This document shows, in pieces, positions 7,060-14,605 of a stretch of DNA of 64,000 nt. Each line of letters starts with the position of its first letter. The stretch's first letter is position 1. This DNA comes from Actinomycetes bacterium (GTDB lineage: Bacteria; Actinomycetota; Actinomycetes; Propionibacteriales; Nocardioidaceae), in the NCBI GenBank assembly GCA_023417775.1, contig JAEZEJ010000028.1, positions 15,005 through 79,004 on the forward strand. Direction: 5' to 3'. The position numbers were made by a program, and so were the translations under genes. The notes beneath the pieces are model-generated. The model made no database searches. It saw only the letters and a list, made by a program, of their open reading frames with translations, and had not been told where the DNA came from.

Positions 7060-8748
7060 TCAGGCTCGCGCGACCGCCCGGCCTGCGGCCCGGCCCGAGA
7101 AGATGCAGCCGCCGAGGAAGCTCCCCTCCAGCGCGTTGTAGCCGTGCACACCGCCTCCGCCGAAGCCGGCGACCTCGCCGGCCGCATAGAGACCGGGCAC
7201 CGGATCGCCGTCGGCGTCGATCACCCGCGAGTCCAGATCGGTCTGCAGCCCACCGAGTGTCTTGCGCGTCAGGATATTGAGCCGGACGGCGATGAGGGGG
7301 CCCTCGTCGGGATCGGTGAAGCGGTGCGGCTTGGCCACCCGCACGAGCTTGTCCGTCCGCGAGCGGCGGGCGTTGGCGATCGCCATGAGCTGCAGGTCCT
7401 TGCCGAAGTCGTTGGCGAGCTCCGCGTCGCGGGCGAGCACCTGCCGTTCCACCAGATCGGCATCGAGCATCGGTCCGCGCGGCTCCTCGTCCTCGGTGAC
7501 GATGCCGTTCATCTTCTGCACCAGCTCGCGGACGGTGTCGGCGACGACGAAGTCGATGCCGTGCTGTTTGAAGGCTTCGACCGGCCCCGGGGCGCCCTTC
7601 GCCAGACGGCTCTTGAGCAGGAAGCGAAGGTCCTTGCCGGTGATATCCGGGTTCTGCTCGGAGCCGGAGAGGGCGAACTCCTTCTCGATCACCGACTGGG
7701 TGAGCACGAACCAGGAGTAGTCGTAACCGGTCGAGAGGATCTCGCGCAGTGTGCCGAGGCTGTCGAAGCCCGGGAAGTTCGGGGCGGGGAGACGGCGTCC
7801 GGTCGCGTCGAGCCACAGCGAGCTCGGGCCCGGGATGATCCGGATCGCGTGATCGGCCCACACCGGATCCCAGTTGTGGACGCCTTCGGTGTAGTGCCAC
7901 ATGCGGTCCCGGTTGACGATGCGCCCGCCGGCATCCGCGGTGATGGAGAGCATGCGGCCGTCGACATGCGCCGGGACGCCCGAGATCATGTGCCGCGGCG
8001 CGGGGCCGAGCCGGTCGGTGGGCCAGTTGTCGCGGATGAGGTCGTGGTTGTGGCCGATGCCGCCGGAGGTGACGATCACTGCGGGAGCCCGCAGCTCGAA
8101 GTCCTCGACCTCGTCGCGGTTGGAGGCGACTCCGCGGTCGGCCTCGTCGGCGGCGAGGATCGCCCCGCGGACCCCGACGACCGTGCCGTCCTCGACGATC
8201 AGCTCGTCCACCCGATGCCGGAACCCGAACTCGACCATCCCGGTGCGCTCGGCGGCCTGGACGGGTTCGGCGAAGACCCGGACCACCTCGGGCCCGGTGC
8301 CCCAGGTGAGATGGAAGCGCGGGACCGAGTTGCCGTGACCGAGGGCATCGCCGCGGCCACGCTCGGCCCAGCCGACGATCGGCAGGACCTTCAGCCCGAG
8401 CTCGCGCAGGTAGTCGCGCTTCTCATCGGTCGCGAAGCGCACATAGGCCTCGGCCCACTGCCGCGCCCAGATGTCCTCATCGTCGAGCCGGTCGAATCCC
8501 GCCGATCCCTGCCAGTCCTGCCAGGCGAGGTCGAAGGAGTCCTTGACGCCCATCCGGCGCTGCTCGGGCGAGTCGACGAAGAACAGTCCGCCGAGGGACC
8601 ACCAGGCCTGTCCGCCGAGATTGGCGCGATTCTCCTGATCGAGCACGAGCACCCGCTTGCCGGCGCGGGCGAGCTCATAGGTGGCGACGAGACCGGCGAG
8701 ACCGGCGCCGACGACGATGGCGTGCGGCTGACGCGAGGATGACTGCAT
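7060..8748 (-). CDS. FAD-binding dehydrogenase, 3-ketosteroid dehydrogenase-like
   Basis: This 562-residue flavoprotein resembles the FAD-dependent fumarate reductase/3-ketosteroid dehydrogenase superfamily. The dinucleotide motif AIVVGAGLAGLVATYELARAG lies near residues 9-29 in outline, and the second FAD-contact region GLYAAGEVAGFGGGGVHGYN near 520-540. The middle contains SGGIGHNHDLIR and RMWHYTEGVHNWDP, as in the group annotated simply as FAD-binding dehydrogenase. The ATG at 8748 has AGGAG spaced correctly; a longer open frame to 9252 runs through the tetR gene in another frame and is not real. It follows its TetR gene by one base, forming a two-gene operon. The substrate is unknown. Confidence 0.85.
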   Translation of the reverse strand: MQSSSRQPHAIVVGAGLAGLVATYELARAGKRVLVLDQENRANLGGQAWWSLGGLFFVDSPEQRRMGVKDSFDLAWQDWQGSAGFDRLDDEDIWARQWAEAYVRFATDEKRDYLRELGLKVLPIVGWAERGRGDALGHGNSVPRFHLTWGTGPEVVRVFAEPVQAAERTGMVEFGFRHRVDELIVEDGTVVGVRGAILAADEADRGVASNRDEVEDFELRAPAVIVTSGGIGHNHDLIRDNWPTDRLGPAPRHMISGVPAHVDGRMLSITADAGGRIVNRDRMWHYTEGVHNWDPVWADHAIRIIPGPSSLWLDATGRRLPAPNFPGFDSLGTLREILSTGYDYSWFVLTQSVIEKEFALSGSEQNPDITGKDLRFLLKSRLAKGAPGPVEAFKQHGIDFVVADTVRELVQKMNGIVTEDEEPRGPMLDADLVERQVLARDAELANDFGKDLQLMAIANARRSRTDKLVRVAKPHRFTDPDEGPLIAVRLNILTRKTLGGLQTDLDSRVIDADGDPVPGLYAAGEVAGFGGGGVHGYNALEGSFLGGCIFSGRAAGRAVARA

Positions 8749-8749
8749 C

Positions 8750-9334
8750 TCACTCCTGGAGGACGGGCCACACGAGGGCGGCGAGTTGGTCGATGGCGGC
8801 ATCGATATCGGCAGGGCTGTGGGAGACGGGCACGGCGAGCGCGAGCCCGTCGACGACGCTGATGACGACGCGGAGCAGCGCCCGCGGGTCGGACACGGGG
8901 GACGAGGCGAACAGACCGGCGGCCCCCGACATGAGGATCCGGTGATACTCCTCGGTGGCTGGCTCCAGCGCGACGCGCAGGGCGGCATCGGTGCGCGCGG
9001 CGAGCATGAGCTCGTGCCAGGTGCGGTTCTCCGTCGAGGACCCGAGGCGGACCAGCTCGTCGAGCACTCGGCGCAGGGTCTCCCGTGAGTCGACCGGCTC
9101 GATACCGGCGGCGGCGAAGGCCGCGCCTTGACGCCGGGCGACCTCGGTGGCCGCAGCGGCCAGCAGCGTACGGCGATTCGGGAAGTGCCGGAAGAGAGCG
9201 CCCTGGCTGAGGCCCGCCCGTTCGCAGACGGCCTGCGTGGTGGTGGCGGCATAGCCGCGCTCGTTCAAGGAGGCGATCGTCGCGTCGAGCAGTAGCGCGA
9301 TGGTGCGCTCACGCCGCTCGGTCTGGGTCGCCAT
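8750..9334 (-). CDS. TetR-family regulator
   Basis: This 194-residue repressor has the standard N-terminal helix-turn-helix (RGYAATTTQAVCERAGLSQGALFRHFPNRRTLL in outline, about residues 25-57) and a helical ligand-binding half. Its stop codon overlaps the ribosome-binding site of the FAD dehydrogenase gene, so the two are co-transcribed. It likely represses its own operon through the palindrome at 9369-9378. The inducer is probably the dehydrogenase substrate or a relative. Confidence 0.9.
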   Translation of the reverse strand: MATQTERRERTIALLLDATIASLNERGYAATTTQAVCERAGLSQGALFRHFPNRRTLLAAAATEVARRQGAAFAAAGIEPVDSRETLRRVLDELVRLGSSTENRTWHELMLAARTDAALRVALEPATEEYHRILMSGAAGLFASSPVSDPRALLRVVISVVDGLALAVPVSHSPADIDAAIDQLAALVWPVLQE

Positions 9335-9368
9335 GACGCGAGCATGTCACGCCCCCGCCGAAAAAGAA

Positions 9369-9378
9369 AGTGCTCACT
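9369..9378. promoter_or_regulatory. candidate TetR operator
   Basis: A 10-bp palindrome AGTGCTCACT lies 35-44 bases upstream of the tetR start, in the only promoter-sized gap before this operon. It matches the general form of TetR operators (GTGAG paired with CTCAC). Binding by the adjacent TetR is inferred from position. Confidence 0.4.
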
Positions 9379-9444
9379 CTCTATCCTGTTGATCATCCGA
9401 GCGCGGCAACTCAACGACCTCGGAACCTCCCCCGCCGAACCGGG

Positions 9445-10089
9445 TTAGCGCAGGATCCCCTCGTGCAGCGCGCGGAGCACCGCACGGGTGCGGTCCCGGG
9501 CGCCGAGCTTGAGCAGGATGGTGGAGACATGATTCTTCACCGTCCCCTCGGCGAGGAACACCACCTCCGCGATCTCGCGATTGCTGTGGCCGGCGGCGAT
9601 CAGACGCAGCACCTCGACCTCGCGCTCGGTCAGCTCCTGGACGGCCGGAGCGTCGGCGCCTACGGGCGGAGGCCCGGCCTGGATCGCGCGTACGAGACGG
9701 TCGGTGATCGAGGGGGCGATGAGCGTCCCTCCCTCGGCGAGGGTCGCCACGGCACGCGCGAGTTGCTCGACCGTGACGTCCTTGAGGAGATAACCCCGTG
9801 CCCCCGCGCGCAGGGCCTCGAGGACGAGGTCATCGTCGTCGAAGGTCGTCAACACCAGCACCGGGATCTCGCCGCCGTGCTCGCGCAGCCGGTTCAGCGT
9901 CCAGATGCCGTCATAGCGCGGCATCCGCAGGTCGAGCAGCACCACGTCCGGGGCGGTCCGCTCGATGACCTCCAGCGCCGCGGCCCCGTCATCGGCCTCG
10001 CCGACCACCTCGATCCCGGCCAGGTCCAGCAGGGTGCGGATCCCCTGCCGCACGAGGGTCTGGTCGTCGACGACCACCACGCGGGTCAT
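9445..10089 (-). CDS. NarL/LuxR-family response regulator
   Basis: This 214-residue protein has a receiver domain with the acidic pocket at Asp8-Asp9, phospho-acceptor Asp53 (VLLDLRMP) and the conserved TT and K (VLTTFDD, YLLKDV). A LuxR helix-turn-helix follows at about 150-205 (LTEREVEVLRLIAAGHSNREIAEVV in outline). Its ATG overlaps the kinase stop by four bases. It most likely controls the divergent ABC exporter operon that starts at 11294. Confidence 0.92.
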   Translation of the reverse strand: MTRVVVVDDQTLVRQGIRTLLDLAGIEVVGEADDGAAALEVIERTAPDVVLLDLRMPRYDGIWTLNRLREHGGEIPVLVLTTFDDDDLVLEALRAGARGYLLKDVTVEQLARAVATLAEGGTLIAPSITDRLVRAIQAGPPPVGADAPAVQELTEREVEVLRLIAAGHSNREIAEVVFLAEGTVKNHVSTILLKLGARDRTRAVLRALHEGILR

Positions 10090-11183
10090 CGGACCGGCAC
10101 CCGGGCCTCGACGCGGAACCCGCCCCCACCATCGAACTCGACCGCCCCGCCGAGCGCCGCGAACCGCTCCGCGAGTCCGTTCAACCCGTTGCCGGGCCGG
10201 ACCCCCGAGGCTCCGACGCCGTCGTCGACCGCCGTCAGCACGACGAGGCCATCCGAGCATCGGACATCGACCGTCAGATTGTCCGCCCGTGCATGCCGCA
10301 GGGTATTGGTGACGATCTCCTGCATCGCCCGGACGAGGGTCTCGGTCTGCCGCTCATCGAGGGTCACGCCGTCCCCGACCTCCACGTCGACGTCGAGCCC
10401 CGGGGCGTCCTTGCCGACCTGCTTCAGGACGGTCGCCAACTCGGTGGGGCGCTCGCGCAGCTCGCCGACCGTCGAGCGCACATTCGCCAGCAGCTCACGC
10501 GCCACCCGGTCGGCACGCTCGACATGTTCCCTGGCCTCGCCACCCTCCCGGTGCCGCGCGGCCTCCAGCTCGAGGGTGAGCACGGTCAGCTGGTGACCGA
10601 TGAGATCGTGCAGGTCCCGGGAGATCCGCAACCGCTCGGCCGACCGGGAGGTCTCCTCCAAGAGGACGGTCTGCGCCTGCAGCTCCACATGCGCCTCGGT
10701 CAGCTCCCCGCGCAGCCGTTGCTCGCGAGAGATGGCCGCGACACTGAAATAGGTGGCGATCTGGATCAGCAGGTAGAAGCCGGTCGAGATGACGACGCTC
10801 TCCCACCCCTGGCCACTCCGCCACGTCGCGGCGCCGATGACGACGGTATTGGCGGCGATGATCACGGCACTCGTGCGGCCCGTGACCAGATCCGGGCCGA
10901 AGGCCGCCAGCATCACCAGCAGAATCGGCAGCAGCCCCGGATGGTCGACCGTGAGCAGCAAGGCCCATCCCGCCGCGATCGAGAGCGCATAGGCGGTACG
11001 ACCGACTCCCGTGCTCACGATCGCCGCGAAGACCAGAGCGAGGAAGGCGAGGACGAAGAGCGACAGCCACAGCGGATAGGGGATGGACGTCGCACTCCAT
11101 CCCAGGAGCACCGGCAGGGCCACCCCGGCGCACACCACGAGCATGACGAGACCCGACCATTCCTCGGGAGCCACGCGACGCAT
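10086..11183 (-). CDS. sensor histidine kinase, HisKA_3 type
   Basis: This 365-residue kinase has about six hydrophobic segments in residues 11-150 and no large extracellular loop, so it probably senses the membrane itself or acts with the ABC transporter. A short coiled coil leads to the HisKA_3 box SRDLHDLIGHQLT with the phospho-acceptor at His192. The ATPase domain ends with DDGVGASGVRPGNGLNGL. TAGGCT lies six bases before the ATG, a leaderless arrangement. The gene is divergent from the ABC operon with a 110-base gap that must hold both promoters. Confidence 0.92.
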   Translation of the reverse strand: MRRVAPEEWSGLVMLVVCAGVALPVLLGWSATSIPYPLWLSLFVLAFLALVFAAIVSTGVGRTAYALSIAAGWALLLTVDHPGLLPILLVMLAAFGPDLVTGRTSAVIIAANTVVIGAATWRSGQGWESVVISTGFYLLIQIATYFSVAAISREQRLRGELTEAHVELQAQTVLLEETSRSAERLRISRDLHDLIGHQLTVLTLELEAARHREGGEAREHVERADRVARELLANVRSTVGELRERPTELATVLKQVGKDAPGLDVDVEVGDGVTLDERQTETLVRAMQEIVTNTLRHARADNLTVDVRCSDGLVVLTAVDDGVGASGVRPGNGLNGLAERFAALGGAVEFDGGGGFRVEARVPVR

Positions 11184-11293
11184 GACGCCAGCCTAGGGCT
11201 CCGCGCGGCCCGCCGGGGGTGCCGGAAGTCATGCGCCCATCGCTGACGATCGGCACAGGCGCGGAGTCCCGCGATCGACCTAGCGTCGGCGTC

Positions 11294-12037
11294 ATGACAG
11301 AACCCGCCATCCTCGTGGAGAACATCCGCAAGCGCTATAAGGACACGCTCGCGGTCGCCGACGTCAGTCTGCGCGTCGACCCCGGTGACGTGCTCGGGAT
11401 CCTCGGCGTCAACGGCGCCGGCAAGAGCACCACCGTGGAGATCATCGCGGGCCTGCGGTCCTGCGACTCCGGCACGGTGCGTGTGCTGGGCCTCGACCCG
11501 CGACGCGACCGCAAGGCCGTGCGCCGCGTGCTGGGGGTGCAGTTGCAGGAGGCGCAACTGCACGACGCCCTCACGGTCAGCGAGCTCGTGGAGATGTACC
11601 GCAGCTTCTACGCCGACCCGCGGACCGCCGACGAGGTCATCGAGATGGTCGAGCTGGGCGGCAAACGCGACACCCGCTTCGAGTCGCTCTCCGGCGGTCA
11701 GCAGCAGCGCCTCTCGATCGCCCTCGCGCTCATCGGACGACCGAAGGTGGTCATCCTCGACGAGCTCACCACGGGACTCGATCCACGGGCGCGGCGACGC
11801 ATCTGGGGAGCCATCGAGTCGCTGACCGAGGAGACCGTCATCCTCGTCAGTCACGCCATGGACGAGGTAGAGCGGCTGTGCGATCGGGTGGTGCTGCTCG
11901 ATGCCGGTCGGATCGTCGCCGAGGGCACACCCGCCGAGGTGACGGCACGGGCCGGGACCAGCACCCTCGAGGAGGCCTTCGTCGTGATCACCGGCCACGA
12001 CCTCGACGCCGACGACGATGAGGAGGACGCGGCATGA
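11294..12037 (+). CDS. ABC-2 type exporter, ATP-binding protein
   Basis: This 247-residue ATPase shows Walker A GVNGAGKST, the Q-loop VQLQEAQLHD, the signature LSGGQQQRLSIA, Walker B VVILDELTTGLD and the switch His in LVSHAMDEVERL. This is the drug and lipid exporter (DrrA/CcmA-like) type. The ATG at 11294 was chosen because TAGCGT lies seven bases upstream and because the longer reading from 11219 extends back through the promoter. It is coupled by ATGA to the permease and faces a two-component system that probably regulates it. Confidence 0.92.
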   Translation: MTEPAILVENIRKRYKDTLAVADVSLRVDPGDVLGILGVNGAGKSTTVEIIAGLRSCDSGTVRVLGLDPRRDRKAVRRVLGVQLQEAQLHDALTVSELVEMYRSFYADPRTADEVIEMVELGGKRDTRFESLSGGQQQRLSIALALIGRPKVVILDELTTGLDPRARRRIWGAIESLTEETVILVSHAMDEVERLCDRVVLLDAGRIVAEGTPAEVTARAGTSTLEEAFVVITGHDLDADDDEEDAA

Positions 12038-12879
12038 GCGAGCCCGATCAGAACCGAGATTTGCTCCCCCATCGTCAACCAGGGCCCTCCTCGGTCAACG
12101 AAAACCCAGCAAATCTGGGTACAGGGCGAGGGGCTGGTTGGCTGAGGCCGCTGGCGATGCTGGTGCGCGGCGAAGCCAAGATGGTCATCCGCGACACCGC
12201 CGGACTCGTCATCCCGGTCGCGCTGCCGCTGCTCATCATGGTGATGAACGCCTCCGCGGCGAGCAGCGAGGAGATCGTCGACGGACGGACCGCGCTGGAC
12301 ATCTTCGTCCTGCCGATCGTCTTCGCCATCGTCATCGCCACGATCGGCATCATCAACATGCCGAGCTTCCTGACGATCTACCGCAAGACCGGGATCCTGC
12401 GTCGGCTGGCGGTCACCCCCGTCTCGCCGATGACCGTCCTCGGAGCCCAGGTGATCGTCAGCCTGCTCCAGGCGCTGCTGGGGTTGACGATCGCCTTCAC
12501 GGTCGCGGCGCTGGCCTTCGACGCTCGGCTGCCGATCGACCTCCTCCCGGCCATCGGCATCGTCATCGTGTCGATCGCGGCGATGTACGCGCTGGGCATG
12601 GTCGTCGCCGCCCTCGCCCCGACGCCCAATGCCGCGATCGCCATCGGCCTGATCCTCTTCTTCGCGATCGGCGCGATCGGCGGGATGTTCGGCGGATCGG
12701 ACACGCTCCCCGATGCCGTCGCCCGTTTCGGGTCGATCCTGCCCTTCGGGGCCACGGTCGACGGGCTCTCCGCGGCCTGGGCCGGAGAGACGGTCCCGTG
12801 GCGGTCCTGGGTGAGCCTCGGGTCGACCGCCGTGCTCGGCGCGGTGATCGCGGCGGCCACGTTCCGCTGGGACCGGTGA
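12034..12879 (+). CDS. ABC-2 type exporter, permease
   Basis: This 281-residue permease has six transmembrane segments, with the typical amphipathic entry helix (WLRPLAMLVRGEAKMVIRD in outline) before the first one (LVIPVALPLLIMVMNA) and FLTIYRKTGILRRLAVTPVSP in the first loop. It forms a half-transporter pair with the upstream ATPase. The N-terminus is odd: residues about 8-30 are encoded by a palindromic insert (12057-12120) that kept the reading frame open, adding a Pro/Asn-rich leader not usual in the family. The stop overlaps the next gene in a GTGA arrangement. Confidence 0.9.
   Translation: MSEPDQNRDLLPHRQPGPSSVNENPANLGTGRGAGWLRPLAMLVRGEAKMVIRDTAGLVIPVALPLLIMVMNASAASSEEIVDGRTALDIFVLPIVFAIVIATIGIINMPSFLTIYRKTGILRRLAVTPVSPMTVLGAQVIVSLLQALLGLTIAFTVAALAFDARLPIDLLPAIGIVIVSIAAMYALGMVVAALAPTPNAAIAIGLILFFAIGAIGGMFGGSDTLPDAVARFGSILPFGATVDGLSAAWAGETVPWRSWVSLGSTAVLGAVIAAATFRWDR
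12057..12120. repeat. palindromic insert inside a coding start
   Basis: Arms AGATTTGCT (12057-12065) and AGCAAATCT (12108-12116) are perfect inverted repeats around 42 bases, and a nested hairpin ACCCAG-CAAAT-CTGGGT occupies 12104-12120. Two GTCAAC motifs lie between the arms. The segment is less GC-rich than its surroundings and codes for an unusual N-terminal leader of the ABC permease, so it looks like a small mobile or repetitive element that landed in frame. No second copy was found in the window. Confidence 0.65.
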
Positions 12880-13454
12880 CCCTGGTCGGTGCCGTCGCGG
12901 CGGCCCTCTTCCCGGTCGTGTTCGTCCTCGACGGCCGGCCACGGCCGGGATACGACCCGCGACGACACCCGGTGAGCGCCCTGGCACTCGGGGCGCGGGG
13001 CTGGGTGCAGACCGCGAACTTCCTCCTCAGCGGCACCGGGATCGTGATCGGCGCGACCGGGCTGGCGCTCTCGCAGCCGTGGGCCGCGATCGCGGTCGGT
13101 GTCGTCGGGATCGCGCTGATCGCCTCGGGAGGCTGGCGGATGGACCCGATGCGCGGGTACCCACCGGGCACACCCGCGACGACGCCCGCGAGCTTCTCGT
13201 CCGCACATCGCCGGCACGACCAGGCCGGGACGATCGTCTTCGGCGGATTCCCGATCGCGGCGGCCGTGACGGCGCTGACCGGCGACGACCTCCCCATCCG
13301 CTGGCTCTCGCTCGTGGTCGCGCTCGTCTCGGGATTCCTCGCCGCGCGGTTCGCCACCGCCTGGGAGGACGACTCACCCGTCGCGGGGCGGTGGCAGCGG
13401 CTCTTCCTGTGGGTGGCGTTCGCGTGGCTCGTCGCGGTGTTCGCGAGGGCCTGA
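12876..13454 (+). CDS. DUF998-like membrane protein
   Basis: This 192-residue protein has five or six transmembrane segments and resembles DUF998 proteins: N-terminal helix ending in FVLDGRPRPGYDPRRHPVSALALG, then GWVQTANFLLSGTGI. The arrangement of a first helix, a short loop with YDPRRHPVS and a GWVQ motif at the second helix is typical. It begins with GTG overlapping the permease stop (GTGA), so it is the third gene of the exporter operon. Its role in export is unknown. An upstream reading in this frame belongs to the shadow of the permease gene. Confidence 0.78.
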   Translation: MTLVGAVAAALFPVVFVLDGRPRPGYDPRRHPVSALALGARGWVQTANFLLSGTGIVIGATGLALSQPWAAIAVGVVGIALIASGGWRMDPMRGYPPGTPATTPASFSSAHRRHDQAGTIVFGGFPIAAAVTALTGDDLPIRWLSLVVALVSGFLAARFATAWEDDSPVAGRWQRLFLWVAFAWLVAVFARA

Positions 13455-13582
13455 CGACCTGTGCGGGATCCAGTCGATTCCCGCGATGGAGACGACATCG
13501 ACCTGCCCGCGGCGGGTGCGGTTCGGCTCGGCGACGAAGAGCGGGGGTGACGAAAACGCCCGCGCGCGCCCATACTGTCGCC

Positions 13583-14010
13583 ATGGGAGCCCGACTCTCG
13601 GACCGGCTGGCGGCGATCGTGGACGCGCTGCCGCTCGAGCCCGGTCTCCGTGTCCTCGAGGTCGGCGGCGCGCCCGGTGCGGCTGCCGTCGAGGTCGCGC
13701 GGCGCGTCGGGGAGATGGGGCACGTCCTCGTCATCGACCGGTCCGTGGCCGGGGCCGCGCAGACCCGGCGCCGCGCCAGCGAGCTGATCGACGCGGGTGT
13801 CCTGTCCGTGCGCTGCGTCGCGATCGAGGACTTCGTGCTCGGACCTGACGAGGAGCCTTATGACCTCGCCTTCGCCGTGCGTGTCGGCTGCCTGGACGGA
13901 CGACACCCCCGCCTCCGGCAGGCCGCGCATCGTCGCATCCTCGATGCCCTACACCCGGCGGGCGCCTCTTCATCGACGGCGGCGATCCGCTGCAGGAGAT
14001 CGCGGTCTGA
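13583..14010 (+). pseudogene. small SAM methyltransferase with a C-terminal frameshift
   Basis: From the ATG at 13583 the frame encodes a class I methyltransferase start: LEPGLRVLEVGGAPGAAAVEVARRVGEMGHVLVIDRS in outline, with the SAM-binding glycine loop. It reads normally to LHP at 13949-13957. The expected continuation PGGRLFIDGGDPLQEIAV and a stop at 14008-14010 lie in the next frame. Adding one G in the run CCCGGCGGG near 13954-13962 restores a normal protein of about 142 residues. As given, the frame runs on past repeat copy 3 without a stop. Either a real single-base loss or a sequencing error explains this. Confidence 0.72.
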
Positions 14011-14043
14011 TCGAGGCCCGGCGCGCGGCGGTGTCCTCCTGGC

Positions 14044-14137
14044 GGTAGATCGTCAACCTCATCGAGACTCCATGGGGTTGATGGCCCACCTCCCACGCAA
14101 GCGAAAGGTTGACGGCCCACCGCCACCTCTCGTGGAG
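14044..14137. repeat. 31-bp intergenic repeat, copy 3
   Basis: Two units with cores GGTTGATGGCCCACCTCC (14076) and GGTTGACGGCCCACCGCC (14107) are exactly 31 bases apart. An inverted partner, GTCAACCTCAT (14052-14062), precedes them and can pair with the first core to form a stem. The element lies between a plus-strand methyltransferase remnant and a minus-strand mutarotase gene, that is, between convergent genes. Confidence 0.82.
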
Positions 14138-14161
14138 GGTCGAGCCGCGGGGTGGGGCGGA

Positions 14162-14605
14162 TCAGTCCCCGGGCTGGAGATCGGGCCACACGCCCTTGGT
14201 GAGCAGGAAGCAGCCGTACGGCCGGCTCTCCCCCGTCGCGACGACGAGCCGCACCGAACGGGCCTCCTCGTAGAAGTCCAGGCGATCGACCGGCTCCGCG
14301 GCGATCTCGCGTCCCTCGGCCGTCGAGGCCGCCTCGATCGCCGCCCGCGCCACCTCGCGCGGCGCCTCGCCCGGAGCGCCGATCATGTAGCCCAATGGAG
14401 CCGCGACGAAGCGGTCGAGCGGCAGCACGCTGGTGATGGCCCCGATGGCGGTCGTGCTGTCGATCCCATCGAGCCGGACGACCTCGGCTCCGGCCGCGTA
14501 GGCGGGATAGTTGGTGTCCACGACGGCCAGCCGGTCGCCGTGGCCCATCCGCGCCAGCGCGTACAGCAGCTCCGGCCCCAGCAGCGGGTCAACGCCCTTC
14601 AGCAT
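14162..14605 (-). CDS. RbsD/FucU-family sugar mutarotase
   Basis: This 147-residue protein starts MLKGVDPLLGPELLYALARMGHGDRLAVVD in outline, the FucU pattern with the catalytic His of MGHGD and the substrate loop. The C-terminal motif RPYGCFLLTKG is also typical. FucU interconverts anomers of L-fucose, and the sister RbsD interconverts ribose ring forms. Its start lies inside the end of the glycoside hydrolase gene (17-base overlap), so both are made from one mRNA. The presence of a ribokinase in the cluster leaves ribose or a deoxyhexose as possible sugars. Confidence 0.85.
   Translation of the reverse strand: MLKGVDPLLGPELLYALARMGHGDRLAVVDTNYPAYAAGAEVVRLDGIDSTTAIGAITSVLPLDRFVAAPLGYMIGAPGEAPREVARAAIEAASTAEGREIAAEPVDRLDFYEEARSVRLVVATGESRPYGCFLLTKGVWPDLQPGD

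Noticed and set aside
8749..9252. Upstream extension of the FAD dehydrogenase frame
   Set aside because: It overlaps the intact TetR gene in another frame and is low-complexity Ser/Arg/Pro sequence. The ATG at 8748 has a good ribosome-binding site and places the FAD motif near the N-terminus.
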